Assembly: GCA_049446715.1 (NCBI GenBank) | Contig: JBMTQX010000004.1 | Coordinates: forward strand, 1-64,000 | DNA: 64,000 nt | Origin: Eutrophocola sp049446715 | GTDB taxonomy: Bacteria > Pseudomonadota > Gammaproteobacteria > Pseudomonadales > Pseudohongiellaceae | Direction of reading: 5' to 3' | Shown: positions 36,079 to 45,355 of the stretch, in pieces | How positions within the stretch are numbered: the first letter of the stretch is position 1 | Layout of the letters: each line of letters starts with the position of its first letter | Program-made: the position numbers and the translations under genes | The notes under the pieces: generated by a model | What the model saw: the letters and a program-made list of their open reading frames with translations, nothing else | Database searches by the model: none | Told to the model about the DNA's origin: nothing

Positions 36079-36094
36079 GATTATAGGTATAATC
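36079..36094. promoter_or_regulatory. Palindromic bidirectional -10 region between zapE and zapG
   Basis: GATTATAGGTATAATC is a perfect palindrome except for the central two bases and presents TATAAT on both strands. Neither strand has a strong -35 at ideal spacing. It lies between divergent zapE and zapG and could drive both. Confidence 0.5.
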
Positions 36095-36190
36095 AAAGCC
36101 ATGTTTCCAAGGTTTCTTCCGGACACATTTTCCTGCCCATGCATACCAGTCTTGCAGTCAACGCATTACATTTAACACAGGAATAGCATT

Positions 36191-36673
36191 ATGACCTGGC
36201 TTTTTGGTCTTCTGGGTTTCGCCATCGGCGTTCTGGCCGGCGCACTCGCCTACAAGCAACTCATGTCTGACGAAGTCAAAGTAAAGTCGCTCGAAGACCA
36301 ACTGCGCAATCTGGAAAAGGAGCATGAGGCCTACAAGGACAATGTGCATTCCCACTTCAACAACACCGCAACCCTGCTCAACAACCTCACTGACAGCTAC
36401 CGTGATGTCTATCGTCATATCGCCTCGGGCGCACAGGCCCTGTGCCCGGAATACATTTCAGACCAGCTTACTCACAGCGCCAGAGAACAGGACTCGCTCA
36501 CCCGTGACACCTTTTCCAGTAAACTTGAGCAGTCTGTGACCGAGGACCTCTCCCCGCCACGGGACTACGCCGACAAAACCAGCCCTGATCAGAAAGGCAA
36601 CCTGTCAGAAGACTACGGCCTGGAGAAAGTCGACGTGAAGGAAACCAGGGAAAAGGACGGCGATTCAATCTAA
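36191..36673 (+). CDS. zapG: YhcB/ZapG family membrane protein (DUF1043)
   Basis: 160 residues. It has an N-terminal membrane anchor (about 3-21, WLFGLLGFAIGVLAGALAY), a coiled coil (about 30-75), the conserved NNTATLLNNLTDSYRDVYRHIASGAQ, then a disordered acidic C-terminus. YhcB (ZapG) links cell division and envelope growth in E. coli, with the mechanism still debated. Confidence 0.9.
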   Translation: MTWLFGLLGFAIGVLAGALAYKQLMSDEVKVKSLEDQLRNLEKEHEAYKDNVHSHFNNTATLLNNLTDSYRDVYRHIASGAQALCPEYISDQLTHSAREQDSLTRDTFSSKLEQSVTEDLSPPRDYADKTSPDQKGNLSEDYGLEKVDVKETREKDGDSI

Positions 36674-36847
36674 TCCCGCCTAATCCCGCTTGTCAGGCGG
36701 ATGCAGAGCGGCCAAAACCGCCAAGAGGCAGGTTGTTCCCTGTGACCGCTGCCGAATGCCCGCAACCCATTCAAGCCAACTCTTCGTGTGCTTCACAGAC
36801 AGGCAAATTCCTGTGCAATTCAGCGGGTTATTCCCCGGACATGTGAC

Positions 36848-36876
36848 TTGGGACTTAGCACTGCCCCATGTATAAT
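36848..36876 (+). promoter_or_regulatory. Promoter of cysD-cysNC
   Basis: TTGGGA (36848-36853), 17-bp spacer, consensus TATAAT (36871-36876), 80 nt upstream of the cysD ATG. The imperfect -35 fits an activator-dependent (CysB-like) promoter, which is inference. Confidence 0.7.
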
Positions 36877-36956
36877 CTGCGCCCCGATTGACCCGGGGCG
36901 GTCCCGGCGTCGCATGCAAAGCCAGGCTCAGGCAGCTGAGTCTGAACAGAGAACCC

Positions 36957-37874
36957 ATGACTACCGAACACAAGCTGACTCACCTCAAGCAACTTGAGGC
37001 GGAGAGTATTCACATCATTCGCGAAGTCGCGGCAGAATTCGAAAACCCGGTGATGCTGTATTCCGTAGGCAAGGACTCTGCCGTGATGCTGCATCTGGCC
37101 CTCAAGGCTTTCTATCCGGGCAAGCTGCCTTTCAAACTCCTGCACGTGGACACCACCTGGAAGTTCAGGGAAATGATCGAGTTCAGGGACAATCTGGCCG
37201 AACGCCTGGGCCTAGACCTGATCGTGCACACAAACCAGGAAGGCGTGGACGCCGGTGTCAGCCCGTTTACCTATGGTTCCTCCAAGCACACCGACATCAT
37301 GAAAACCCAGGCCCTGAAACAGGCCCTGGACAAGTTCAAGTTTGACGCCGCGTTTGGCGGTGCACGTCGTGACGAAGAAGCGTCCCGGGCCAAGGAGCGC
37401 GTGTACTCCTTCCGTGACCGCAACCACAAATGGGATCCGAAAAACCAGCGCCCGGAATTGTGGAACCTCTACAACGGCAAGATCAATCGCAGCAAGGGTG
37501 AAAGTATTCGTGTGTTCCCGCTGTCCAACTGGACCGAACTCGACATCTGGCAGTACATCCACCTCAACAACATCGACATACCATCACTGTACTTCGCCAA
37601 GGAGCGTCCGGTGGTGGAATATGAAGGCACGGAAATTTGCGTCAACGATGATCGTGTTCCCGCGGAACTGGCGGCCAAGGCCGTCATGAAGAAAGTGCGC
37701 TTCCGCACCCTGGGCTGCTACCCGCTGACCGGCGCGGTTGAATCCGAAGCCACCACATTGCCGGAGATCATCCAGGAAATGCTGCTGGCGACCACCTCCG
37801 AACGCCAGGGTCGCACCATCGACAAGGACCAGGCCGGTTCGATGGAGAAAAAGAAACGGGAAGGGTACTTCTGA
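36957..37874 (+). CDS. cysD: Sulfate adenylyltransferase subunit 2
   Basis: ATP-pyrophosphatase-family catalytic subunit forming adenylylsulfate from ATP and sulfate. From the ATG at 36957 it is 305 residues. The PP-loop YSVGKDSAVMLHLALKAF, FGGARRDEEASRAKERVYS, VFPLSNWTELDIWQYI and LGCYPLTGAVES are family signatures. Its stop overlaps the cysNC start (ATGA-type). Confidence 0.97.
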   Translation: MTTEHKLTHLKQLEAESIHIIREVAAEFENPVMLYSVGKDSAVMLHLALKAFYPGKLPFKLLHVDTTWKFREMIEFRDNLAERLGLDLIVHTNQEGVDAGVSPFTYGSSKHTDIMKTQALKQALDKFKFDAAFGGARRDEEASRAKERVYSFRDRNHKWDPKNQRPELWNLYNGKINRSKGESIRVFPLSNWTELDIWQYIHLNNIDIPSLYFAKERPVVEYEGTEICVNDDRVPAELAAKAVMKKVRFRTLGCYPLTGAVESEATTLPEIIQEMLLATTSERQGRTIDKDQAGSMEKKKREGYF

Positions 37875-39769
37875 TGTCACACCAGTCAGATCTTATAGCC
37901 ACAGACATCAACGCCTATCTTGCGCAGCATGAGCGCAAGGAACTGTTGCGCCTGCTCACCTGCGGCAGTGTCGATGACGGTAAAAGCACCCTGATCGGCC
38001 GCCTGCTGTATGACACAAAGATGGTGTACCAGGACCAGCTGGATGCCATCAGCAAGGACAAGAAATCCGGCGCCACTGCCGGGGAGCTGGACCTGTCCCG
38101 TCTGACTGACGGCCTGCAGGCCGAGCGCGAACAGGGCATCACCATCGATGTCGCCTACCGCTACTTCTCGACCGCCAAGCGCAAATTCATCATTGCCGAT
38201 ACTCCGGGCCACGAACAGTACACCCGTAACATGGCTACGGGCGCCTCCAACTGCGAACTGGCGATCATCCTGATTGATGCCCGCCATGGCGTACTGACGC
38301 AGACGCGTCGCCATACCTTTATTGCTTCCCTGCTGGGCATCCGCCACCTGATTGTGGCCGTGAACAAGATGGACCTAATGGATTTCAGTGAAGACGTGTA
38401 CAACAAGATCCGCGACGACTACCTGGATTTCACCCAGGATCTCGACACCGGCGCACTCACCTTTATCCCGATGTCTGCCCTAAAGGGCGACAACGTGGTC
38501 CATGCCAGCGAAAACATGCCCTGGTATGAGGGCGAGACCCTGATGTCGATGCTGGAAACGGTCAAAATCAGTGCCGATCGCAACTTTGAGGACTTCCGCT
38601 TCTCGGTGCAAATCGTAAACCGCCCGAACCTGGATTTTCGCGGTTACTGCGGCACCATCACCTCCGGCATCATTCGCAAGGGTGACCACATCACCGCCCT
38701 GCCCTCCGGCAAGACAAGCACCGTGAAATCCATTGTCACTTACGACGAGGAACTGGAGCAGGCTTTCACACCGATGGCCGTCACCCTGACACTGGAAGAC
38801 GAGATCGACATCAGCCGCGGCGACATGATCGTGCATTCCGACAACGTACCGGCCTGCAGCACCGAATTCACGGCCTCCATCGTCTGGATGAATGAAAAGG
38901 CCCTGGTGCCCGGTACGCTGTACGATTTCAAGCAGACCAGCCGCAACACCAGTGGTGTGATTGACAACATCCGTTACAAGGTGGACGTCAATACCCTGGA
39001 AACCAGTCCCACGCCAACCCTGGAACTGAATGAGATCGGCGTTTGCGACATCAGTCTCAACGAAGCTATCCAGTTCGACGACTACAAGAAAAACCCCGGC
39101 ACCGGTTCCTTCATCATCATCGACCGCCTGACCAACGTCACGGTGGGCGCCGGCATGATTTCCGTTGACTACAAAACCGGCAAGCACATCAGCACCGTGT
39201 CTGCCCATGTCACTACCGAGGAACGTGCTGCCCGTTATGGTCAGAAACCGGTGACTGTCCTGTTCATGGGCTTGTCAGGCTCAGGCAAGTCCACCCTGGC
39301 CCACGCCCTGGAACGCCGACTGTTCGATATGGGCCGAGTCAGCTCTGTCCTGGATGGCAAACAGATGCGCCTCGGCATCAGCCGCGACCTGTCCCATGAC
39401 GCCGAAGGTCGCGCCGAAAACCTGCGCCGTAGCGCCTATATCGCGCGGTACCTGAACGACAACGGCCTGATCTGCTGTGCCGCCTTTGTAGCGCCGAACC
39501 TGGATTCGCGCGAGCATTTGATCAGTGTAATCGGTGAAGGCAACTGCATTGTGGTGTACCTGAACCCGCCGCTGGATGTCTGCAAGCAGCGTGATCCGAG
39601 CGGTCTTTATGCCGCCGAGGAAAATGTGCCTACCGGTACCGTACCGGGCGTATCATTTGATTACCCGGAACCGGACAGCCCGGACCTCATCCTGCCCACC
39701 CATGAGCTTGATATGGAAGAGTGTATTGATCGTGTGATCAACGTGATGAAGGAACATTCGATTCTATGA
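37874..39769 (+). CDS. cysNC: Bifunctional sulfate adenylyltransferase subunit 1 / adenylylsulfate kinase
   Basis: 631 residues. The N-terminal CysN GTPase (about 1-450) drives adenylylsulfate synthesis by CysD: G1 GSVDDGKSTLIGRL, G3 DTPGHEQYT, G4 NKMD. The C-terminal CysC kinase (about 455-631) makes PAPS: P-loop GLSGSGKSTLA, DGKQMRLGISRDL, FVAPNLDSREHL. Fused CysNC is common in pseudomonads and relatives, and no separate cysC is needed. A REP pair and a terminator follow. Confidence 0.96.
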   Translation: MSHQSDLIATDINAYLAQHERKELLRLLTCGSVDDGKSTLIGRLLYDTKMVYQDQLDAISKDKKSGATAGELDLSRLTDGLQAEREQGITIDVAYRYFSTAKRKFIIADTPGHEQYTRNMATGASNCELAIILIDARHGVLTQTRRHTFIASLLGIRHLIVAVNKMDLMDFSEDVYNKIRDDYLDFTQDLDTGALTFIPMSALKGDNVVHASENMPWYEGETLMSMLETVKISADRNFEDFRFSVQIVNRPNLDFRGYCGTITSGIIRKGDHITALPSGKTSTVKSIVTYDEELEQAFTPMAVTLTLEDEIDISRGDMIVHSDNVPACSTEFTASIVWMNEKALVPGTLYDFKQTSRNTSGVIDNIRYKVDVNTLETSPTPTLELNEIGVCDISLNEAIQFDDYKKNPGTGSFIIIDRLTNVTVGAGMISVDYKTGKHISTVSAHVTTEERAARYGQKPVTVLFMGLSGSGKSTLAHALERRLFDMGRVSSVLDGKQMRLGISRDLSHDAEGRAENLRRSAYIARYLNDNGLICCAAFVAPNLDSREHLISVIGEGNCIVVYLNPPLDVCKQRDPSGLYAAEENVPTGTVPGVSFDYPEPDSPDLILPTHELDMEECIDRVINVMKEHSIL

Positions 39770-39776
39770 TCATGGG

Positions 39777-39891
39777 GTAGGCCGGAAAAGGCCGCCCGCG
39801 GCCGACATCCGGCGCTGCCCCTGAACCCCTCCCTGATTACCGAATGGATCATAAAGCCGTACAACGGTGCTTAGCGCCTCTTCCGGCCTAC
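39777..39891. repeat. Pair of inverted REP elements (REPIN-like), E. coli Y/Z type
   Basis: The left element (39777-39813) starts GTAGGCCGGAAAAGG and ends CATCCGGC, with an internal GC-rich stem. The right element (about 39866-39891) is oppositely oriented, with stem GGTGC/GCGCC and tail TTCCGGCCTAC. Both strongly resemble the classical enterobacterial REP consensus. They follow cysNC, as REPs usually do, between a stop codon and a terminator. Confidence 0.75.
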
Positions 39892-39910
39892 ATCAAACCT
39901 GGATTAACAG

Positions 39911-39948
39911 GCACAAAAAAGGGCCACCGAAGTTGCCCTTTTTTGTGC
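39911..39948. terminator. Bidirectional terminator between cysNC and TonB receptor gene
   Basis: GCACAAAAAAGGGC pairs with GCCCTTTTTTGTGC across a 10-nt loop. A-tract and T-tract lie on both sides, so it can end both convergent transcripts. Confidence 0.9.
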
Positions 39949-39960
39949 CTGGCGATCTGA

Positions 39961-42060
39961 TCAGAACTGGCTACCCAGGGTAAAGAACACCTGGGCCGGC
40001 TCGCCAACGAAGTAGCGGTCGCCGCCAAAGGCGCTGTAATCGGCACGCTCGGCATAATCGGTGTCGAACAGGTTCATGGCACGTGCCGCGAAGTACCAGT
40101 TGTTGCCGGAGTCGTAGCGGTAACGCAGGTTGAACACGTCATGGCCTTCGTAGGAATGCAGGTTTTCCTCATCCGTGTAGTAGTCATCCATGTGCACCCA
40201 TTCCAGGTTGAAGCTGTTCCTGGCGTTGAGCTGCCAGTTCAGCTGGACATTGCCAACCAGCTTCGGTGCGGTGTCCATGTCCTTGCCATCGAGCAGGATC
40301 GAGGTCCCCAGTGGGGCAATGTTTGACTCGTAGGTATGACGGGCATAGCTCAGAACAGTGTTCAAAGACAGCGTATCGGTCAGGCCGAATACGGCATTGA
40401 GCTCTACACCCTTGTGCTCGGTTTCACCACCGCTGACGTTGTTGCGGGCGCTGTCCTGGAAAATGACATCGTCTTTCTGCATGTAGTACGCACTCAATGT
40501 ATAAGACGCATTGCCATGGTTGGCGCGATAACCCACTTCAAAGCTGTCGACCTTCTCGGAATCCAGGTCGGAAACCAGCTGGTTTGCCTGCAGGCGGTAG
40601 AGCTCGGTTGCCTGAGGCGCGCGGAAGGCGTAAGACAGGTTGGCATAGATCTGGGAGTCCGCATCGAAATCATGGATCCAGCCGATTTGCGCAGTCATGT
40701 TGTCAAAGTCATCGGTACGGTCGCTGGGACGGCTATAGCGACAGGCACCCGTCGGATTGAAAGCCGACACTGAGCAGCTGGAACCGTCTTCAGCGGTATT
40801 GCCATCAATCATGCGATTGTCGTAATCGTATTCGAGGTTCTCATAGCGCAAGGCAACACTGAACTGGTCCTGGTCGGTGGCCTGCCAGGTCATCAGGGCA
40901 TAGGGAGACCACATGGTGGCATCCACGGTGTAGTCATACTGCTTGCCGGCCGGGAACGAGCCAAAACCACCATTCTGGGTCTGCTTCAGGTAGCCGTCAG
41001 ATATTTCCATGTCCAGGCCAACCGTCCAATTCACGCTGTCGGAAACATCCAGGCTGTACATGGTCTGTACACCAAAGGAGTCATGGCCGTTCTCCTCCAG
41101 CGGGGTGCCCGGCAGGAAGTGCATGAGGAAGGTCATTTCGGTGTCGCGGTAATACGGCGTGATCATCCAGCGGCCGTTTTCGGTTTTACCCTCGATGCGG
41201 GAATGCAGGCGCAGGGCGCTGGCATCACGGAATGCTTCCGGGTTGCCGTTTTCACGCTTGCGCGAATCATCTTTGTAGGCTTCAAAACCTTCCAAGTAGC
41301 CCGCGGTTTCCTGGTTCAGGTTGGTCATGGCCAGCACCGTGGTGACCTTGATGCTGCCATTGTCAAAGGTATGGCCCAGGTTCAGCTTCTGCTGGTCAAA
41401 GCCGGCATCATTCTTGTAACCGCCATCGGAAGCCCCGTTGAAATAGATACCATAGGCATGCTCACCGTTGACGCGGTTGGCGCCCAGGTTGAGGCGGCCG
41501 TATTCATTGGGGCCGGCATCGATGGAAATCTCGGTACTGGAATCCCGGGTCAGCGACGGGCTGATGACATTGATGGCACCGTGCAGGGCGTTCACGCCAA
41601 ACATCACACTACCAGGGCCACGCACGACTTCGATGGCTCCCGCCTGTTCACTGTTGGCTTCAAACAGCTGGTTGACGTTACAGAAACCTGAACCGCGCAG
41701 CGGAATACCGTCCTGGGAAGTCTGGAACGAACCACAGCTGCCGGCACCGGTCAGCACGGGTGAGCGGATGCCCATCAGGGATTCCTGGCCGTTGCCGCGG
41801 TTGAACACCACCCCTGGCACGGTATTGAGCACTTCACCAATATGCACGTGCTTGAAGGTGTCGAGCAGGGTGCTGTCGAGGGCGAAGATACTGGCAGGAA
41901 TATCCTGGATCGCCGTTTCCTGGCGGTCCGGGCTGACCATGATGGTCTCGAGCACATTGGTCTGGTCCTGGGCCTGGACAGCACCGCTGGCCAGCAGACC
42001 ACCGGCGGCCAGTTGGGCCATGGCCAGTGACAATGAGTTGAGCCTGAATCTGGAATGCAT
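39961..42060 (-). CDS. TonB-dependent outer membrane receptor
   Basis: 699 residues from the ATG at 42060; the upstream open frame has no recognisable start. The signal peptide ends SGAVQAQ. A TonB-box-like LETIMVS comes next, then the plug domain (about 45-165, with the conserved VVRGPGSVMFGVNALHGAINVISP) and a 22-strand-type barrel ending in FTLGSQF with the terminal phenylalanine needed for BAM insertion. Two cysteine pairs lie in the plug and an extracellular loop. The substrate is unknown. It is divergent from a CadC-like regulator, 218 bp apart, implying sensed and inducible uptake (inference). Confidence 0.93.
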   Translation of the reverse strand: MHSRFRLNSLSLAMAQLAAGGLLASGAVQAQDQTNVLETIMVSPDRQETAIQDIPASIFALDSTLLDTFKHVHIGEVLNTVPGVVFNRGNGQESLMGIRSPVLTGAGSCGSFQTSQDGIPLRGSGFCNVNQLFEANSEQAGAIEVVRGPGSVMFGVNALHGAINVISPSLTRDSSTEISIDAGPNEYGRLNLGANRVNGEHAYGIYFNGASDGGYKNDAGFDQQKLNLGHTFDNGSIKVTTVLAMTNLNQETAGYLEGFEAYKDDSRKRENGNPEAFRDASALRLHSRIEGKTENGRWMITPYYRDTEMTFLMHFLPGTPLEENGHDSFGVQTMYSLDVSDSVNWTVGLDMEISDGYLKQTQNGGFGSFPAGKQYDYTVDATMWSPYALMTWQATDQDQFSVALRYENLEYDYDNRMIDGNTAEDGSSCSVSAFNPTGACRYSRPSDRTDDFDNMTAQIGWIHDFDADSQIYANLSYAFRAPQATELYRLQANQLVSDLDSEKVDSFEVGYRANHGNASYTLSAYYMQKDDVIFQDSARNNVSGGETEHKGVELNAVFGLTDTLSLNTVLSYARHTYESNIAPLGTSILLDGKDMDTAPKLVGNVQLNWQLNARNSFNLEWVHMDDYYTDEENLHSYEGHDVFNLRYRYDSGNNWYFAARAMNLFDTDYAERADYSAFGGDRYFVGEPAQVFFTLGSQF

Positions 42061-42233
42061 ACTGGTTTCTCCCCTGAGAACGCATGAACTTGCCTGGACG
42101 ATAGATGGACTTTGCCGGCAGTCTCCCGGTCTGCAGCCGGGCTGGGTGAAAGGCGCTGAAAGGCCCCTGCCCGCAACCCGGTCGTCCAGTAAGACCGGGC
42201 CCGAAAAATTTGCTATATTCTGCACATTTGATG

Positions 42234-42254
42234 CTGTAAACCAATGATTTACAG
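42234..42254. promoter_or_regulatory. Inverted repeat in the receptor-regulator intergenic region
   Basis: CTGTAAA (42234-42240) and TTTACAG (42248-42254) with a 7-nt centre, a perfect dyad 25 nt before the regulator start. A candidate operator for the winged-helix regulator or a global repressor. Confidence 0.5.
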
Positions 42255-42278
42255 TCAAAAAAAGCTGATTTTTTCCTG

Positions 42279-43448
42279 ATGCCCCCGTTAAACGATTTTT
42301 ACATCAATAACATCCGCGTAGATGCCGACCGTTGTCGTGTTTTTCGCGATGACAAGGTCATTGCGCTGGAGCCCAAGGTCGTCCAGGTCCTGTTGTTCCT
42401 GGCCCGCCATCCTGGCGAAGTCGTCACCCACCAGACCCTGCTCGACAACATCTGGGCTGGTACCGTGGTCGAAGCCAGTGCCCTGCAGCGCTGCATCGCA
42501 CAATTACGTAAAGCGTTCCTGGACGATGCCCGGCAGCAGCGCATTATCGCCACTTACCCGAAACGCGGCTACAGCCTGGTCGGCGAGATTTCCTGGCAGA
42601 ACACCGAATCAACAGCCCCTGTCATCAGTCACAGGGCGTGGCTGCCGGCCGCCATGGTGGTTCTGGTCGCTGTGGCAAGCCTGATGCTGCTCACCGGCAG
42701 GAACGCTGGACTCAGCGTCGATTCGACAGATGCCCTGACAGCATCTGCCACCACAGGCCGAGCGCCGGTGGCCAGTTTGGCCCTGCAGAATGCCATTGCC
42801 GATCCGGACAGTTTCCCCGTGTATTCTCCCGATGGCCGCTTTGTGGTGTACCCCCGATTTCTGGAAGAGCGTAAGGCTCACCTCTGGGCCCGCGATCTGG
42901 CCTACGGCAATGATTTCATGCTGACCGAGGAAGCCGGTATCTATGAACACTTGGCCTGGTCCGGCGACAGCAGTCGCCTGGTGTTCGTGGACGCTACCTG
43001 CCTGCTTGACCACTGCAGCACCTCCCGGTGCGCCTCACTGAAATCCGTGTCCATCTCCCAGTCGGAAACCAATATTCTGTCGGTCCAGAAGCTCATTGAC
43101 TGCAGCCCCAGCCGGTTGCTGTCTCCGGAATGGCTGGGCCCGCGCGAACTGGCCGTCATCGAGGTCAGTGAGAATACCGCCGCTCTGGTCAGTTTCGACC
43201 TGGCCAGTCCCGAGCAGGGCGAGCAGGATCACAGCCCTGACCGCCAGGTACTGTATCAAAGCAGTAACATGCTGCCCTACCACCTGAGCTATTCCCGCCA
43301 GACCGGCGTGCTCACCATCATGGCCATTAATCCCGAGGGCAGGAAGGAATTGCTGTTCATGGATACCCGCACCGGCACCGTAAACCATAACGAGACGGCA
43401 GTATTCCTGCCGGACGACAACTGGTATCCCAGTGCAGTGCCTTTCTGA
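42279..43448 (+). CDS. Membrane-anchored winged-helix regulator (CadC/ToxR type)
   Basis: 389 residues. An OmpR-type winged helix (about 7-103) shows VIALEPKVVQVLLFLARHPG, VVTHQTLLDNIWAGTVVEAS, ALQRCIAQLRKAFLDD and IIATYPKRGYSLVGE. One membrane helix follows (about 121-139). A periplasmic region of about 245 residues then has WD40/TolB-like propeller repeats (PVYSPDGRFVVYPR, LAWSGDSSRLVFVDA). No response-regulator receiver is present, so signal sensing is probably periplasmic. It likely controls the divergent TonB receptor and possibly the catabolic genes downstream (inference). Confidence 0.9.
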   Translation: MPPLNDFYINNIRVDADRCRVFRDDKVIALEPKVVQVLLFLARHPGEVVTHQTLLDNIWAGTVVEASALQRCIAQLRKAFLDDARQQRIIATYPKRGYSLVGEISWQNTESTAPVISHRAWLPAAMVVLVAVASLMLLTGRNAGLSVDSTDALTASATTGRAPVASLALQNAIADPDSFPVYSPDGRFVVYPRFLEERKAHLWARDLAYGNDFMLTEEAGIYEHLAWSGDSSRLVFVDATCLLDHCSTSRCASLKSVSISQSETNILSVQKLIDCSPSRLLSPEWLGPRELAVIEVSENTAALVSFDLASPEQGEQDHSPDRQVLYQSSNMLPYHLSYSRQTGVLTIMAINPEGRKELLFMDTRTGTVNHNETAVFLPDDNWYPSAVPF

Positions 43449-43506
43449 CCCCGCCATGTCGCCGTTTGTCTCTCCCCTTATTCAGTAAATAAAAGAAGTT
43501 ATTCCT

Positions 43507-45204
43507 ATGTCCCATTTCATGACCCAGGCTGAAGGCCTGACCCTGCAACTCAAAGCCATTGCCCGGTTGGATACCCTGCTTTTCCACGACCGGTTTGCCC
43601 ATGCTGACCATGAAATGGTCGACATGATGTTTGACCAGAGCTGTCGTTTTGCCGAGGAAAAGCTGATGCCGCTGGCGGCCTCCGGGGACATTGCAGGCTG
43701 CCGCCTGGAAAACGGCCGGGTCATGCTGCCCAAAGGCACTCCCGAGGTATACCAGGAGTGGTGTGAACTGGGCTACCCGATGCTGGACCTGCCGCTGGAG
43801 CACGACGGCCTGTCACTGCCGTTGTGCGTCCAAAGTGCGGTTCAGGAAATTCTGGACGGTGCGAATATGGCCTTCGGCATGCTGGGCATCAATATCCGCT
43901 GCGCCATCAAGGCCCTGCTGGCCAACGCTTCAGAAGACCTGGTCGCGCACTGGTTACCGGGACTGATCAGCGGCGAGGTCTCCTCCAGCATTGTCATCAG
44001 TGAACCCCAGGCGGGCTCCGATGTGGGCCGGATTCGCACCCAGGCCACGCCGGGTGACCACGGCTCGTGGACAATCAGCGGCTCCAAGATCTGGATTTCC
44101 TATGGTGACCACGATGCCACCGCACAGATTCTCCACCTCGTGCTGGCGCGCGTGCCCTCCGAGGAAATCGGCACCCGGGCACTTGGCCTGTTTGCCGTGC
44201 CCAGCCAGAAAGCCAACGGCAGTGCCAACGGGGTGCAGGCAACTCGCCTGGAACACAAGATGGGCCTGCATGCCTCACCCACCTGTGTACTGGAACTGGA
44301 AGGTGCCGAAGGGGTTCTCATCGGTGAAGCGGGTCGCGGCCTGCAGGCGCTGTTCGTGATGATGAACGGCATGCGCCTGGCCGTCGGCGTCCAGGGCGCG
44401 GCCGTGGCCAATGCCTGTGCACTGCAGGCGCTGGATTACGCCCGCGAACGTCCACAGGGTGGCAGGCCGGATGCCCCGGCAAAAATGATCAGCGAACATC
44501 CCGATGTTAAACGCATGCTGCTAGAGATGACTGCAACCAGTGAAATGATCCGCGCCCTGTACTTGAAGACGGCAGCGTTTCTTGATTTGGCCGAAGCCAC
44601 CGGCGATGCCGACACCTTGAAACTGGCCGAACTGATGCTGCCGATCAGCAAGACCGTTGGCGCCGAACTTGGGTTCCATGTCGCCAACCAGGGTATCCAG
44701 GTACTGGGCGGATACGGTTATACCAACGACTACCCCATTGAGCGCATGGCCCGTGACATCCGTGTTGCCGCCATCTATGAAGGCACCAGCGGCATACAGG
44801 CCCTGGACTTCACTCACCGCAAGGTCCTGGCCGATAACGGCGATACCCTGAGCGCTCTGCTCCAGTTGATCCATGGCGACCTGATTAACTGCGCCGATGA
44901 CAACCCGGTGAAAGCCGGGCTGTTGCCGGCGGTCAGGTCACTGGAAGCAACGCTCGGCAGCCTGCTGCAACGCGGACAGCAGGACAAGACGGCCGTGGAA
45001 ACCGGGGCCTACCATTTTCTGCAGCTCAACGGCGTAGTCATCATGCACTGGCTGGGCATGCTGCTGTATGAGGCGGCCACGGAAAGCACCGCCTATCAGG
45101 TGCGTCTGCGAGCAGCGCTTTGCCAGTCCGCCACTGGCCTAGAAGAACGGGCTGCAACCCTTGCCAAACGGGCGCTGCAGCCGGGTACAGAGCTCACACT
45201 GTGA
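43507..45204 (+). CDS. Acyl-CoA dehydrogenase (DmdC-like long form)
   Basis: 565-residue FAD enzyme. It contains the ACAD middle-domain motif ISEPQAGSDVG (about 164-174), the helical C-domain GIQVLGGYGYTNDYPIERMARDIR, and the catalytic glutamate E425 in IYEGTSGIQALD. The length and the C-terminal extension (about 450-565) match the group that includes 3-methylmercaptopropionyl-CoA dehydrogenase and relatives, which act on various acyl-CoAs. The true substrate is open. The gene follows the regulator by 58 nt and may be co-transcribed. Confidence 0.9.
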   Translation: MSHFMTQAEGLTLQLKAIARLDTLLFHDRFAHADHEMVDMMFDQSCRFAEEKLMPLAASGDIAGCRLENGRVMLPKGTPEVYQEWCELGYPMLDLPLEHDGLSLPLCVQSAVQEILDGANMAFGMLGINIRCAIKALLANASEDLVAHWLPGLISGEVSSSIVISEPQAGSDVGRIRTQATPGDHGSWTISGSKIWISYGDHDATAQILHLVLARVPSEEIGTRALGLFAVPSQKANGSANGVQATRLEHKMGLHASPTCVLELEGAEGVLIGEAGRGLQALFVMMNGMRLAVGVQGAAVANACALQALDYARERPQGGRPDAPAKMISEHPDVKRMLLEMTATSEMIRALYLKTAAFLDLAEATGDADTLKLAELMLPISKTVGAELGFHVANQGIQVLGGYGYTNDYPIERMARDIRVAAIYEGTSGIQALDFTHRKVLADNGDTLSALLQLIHGDLINCADDNPVKAGLLPAVRSLEATLGSLLQRGQQDKTAVETGAYHFLQLNGVVIMHWLGMLLYEAATESTAYQVRLRAALCQSATGLEERAATLAKRALQPGTELTL

Positions 45205-45355
45205 CGGATCATGGGACGCCAAATTCCATTTGATCTTGCCAGCAAGGTTCGCTAAGTTAAACGCCCTTCGTCTCTTATCAGTACTGATTTTTAACCCCAT
45301 AATCTGCAAACTTACAAAATAGAAAAACAACACTTTCCATGAGGGAGATAGCCAC

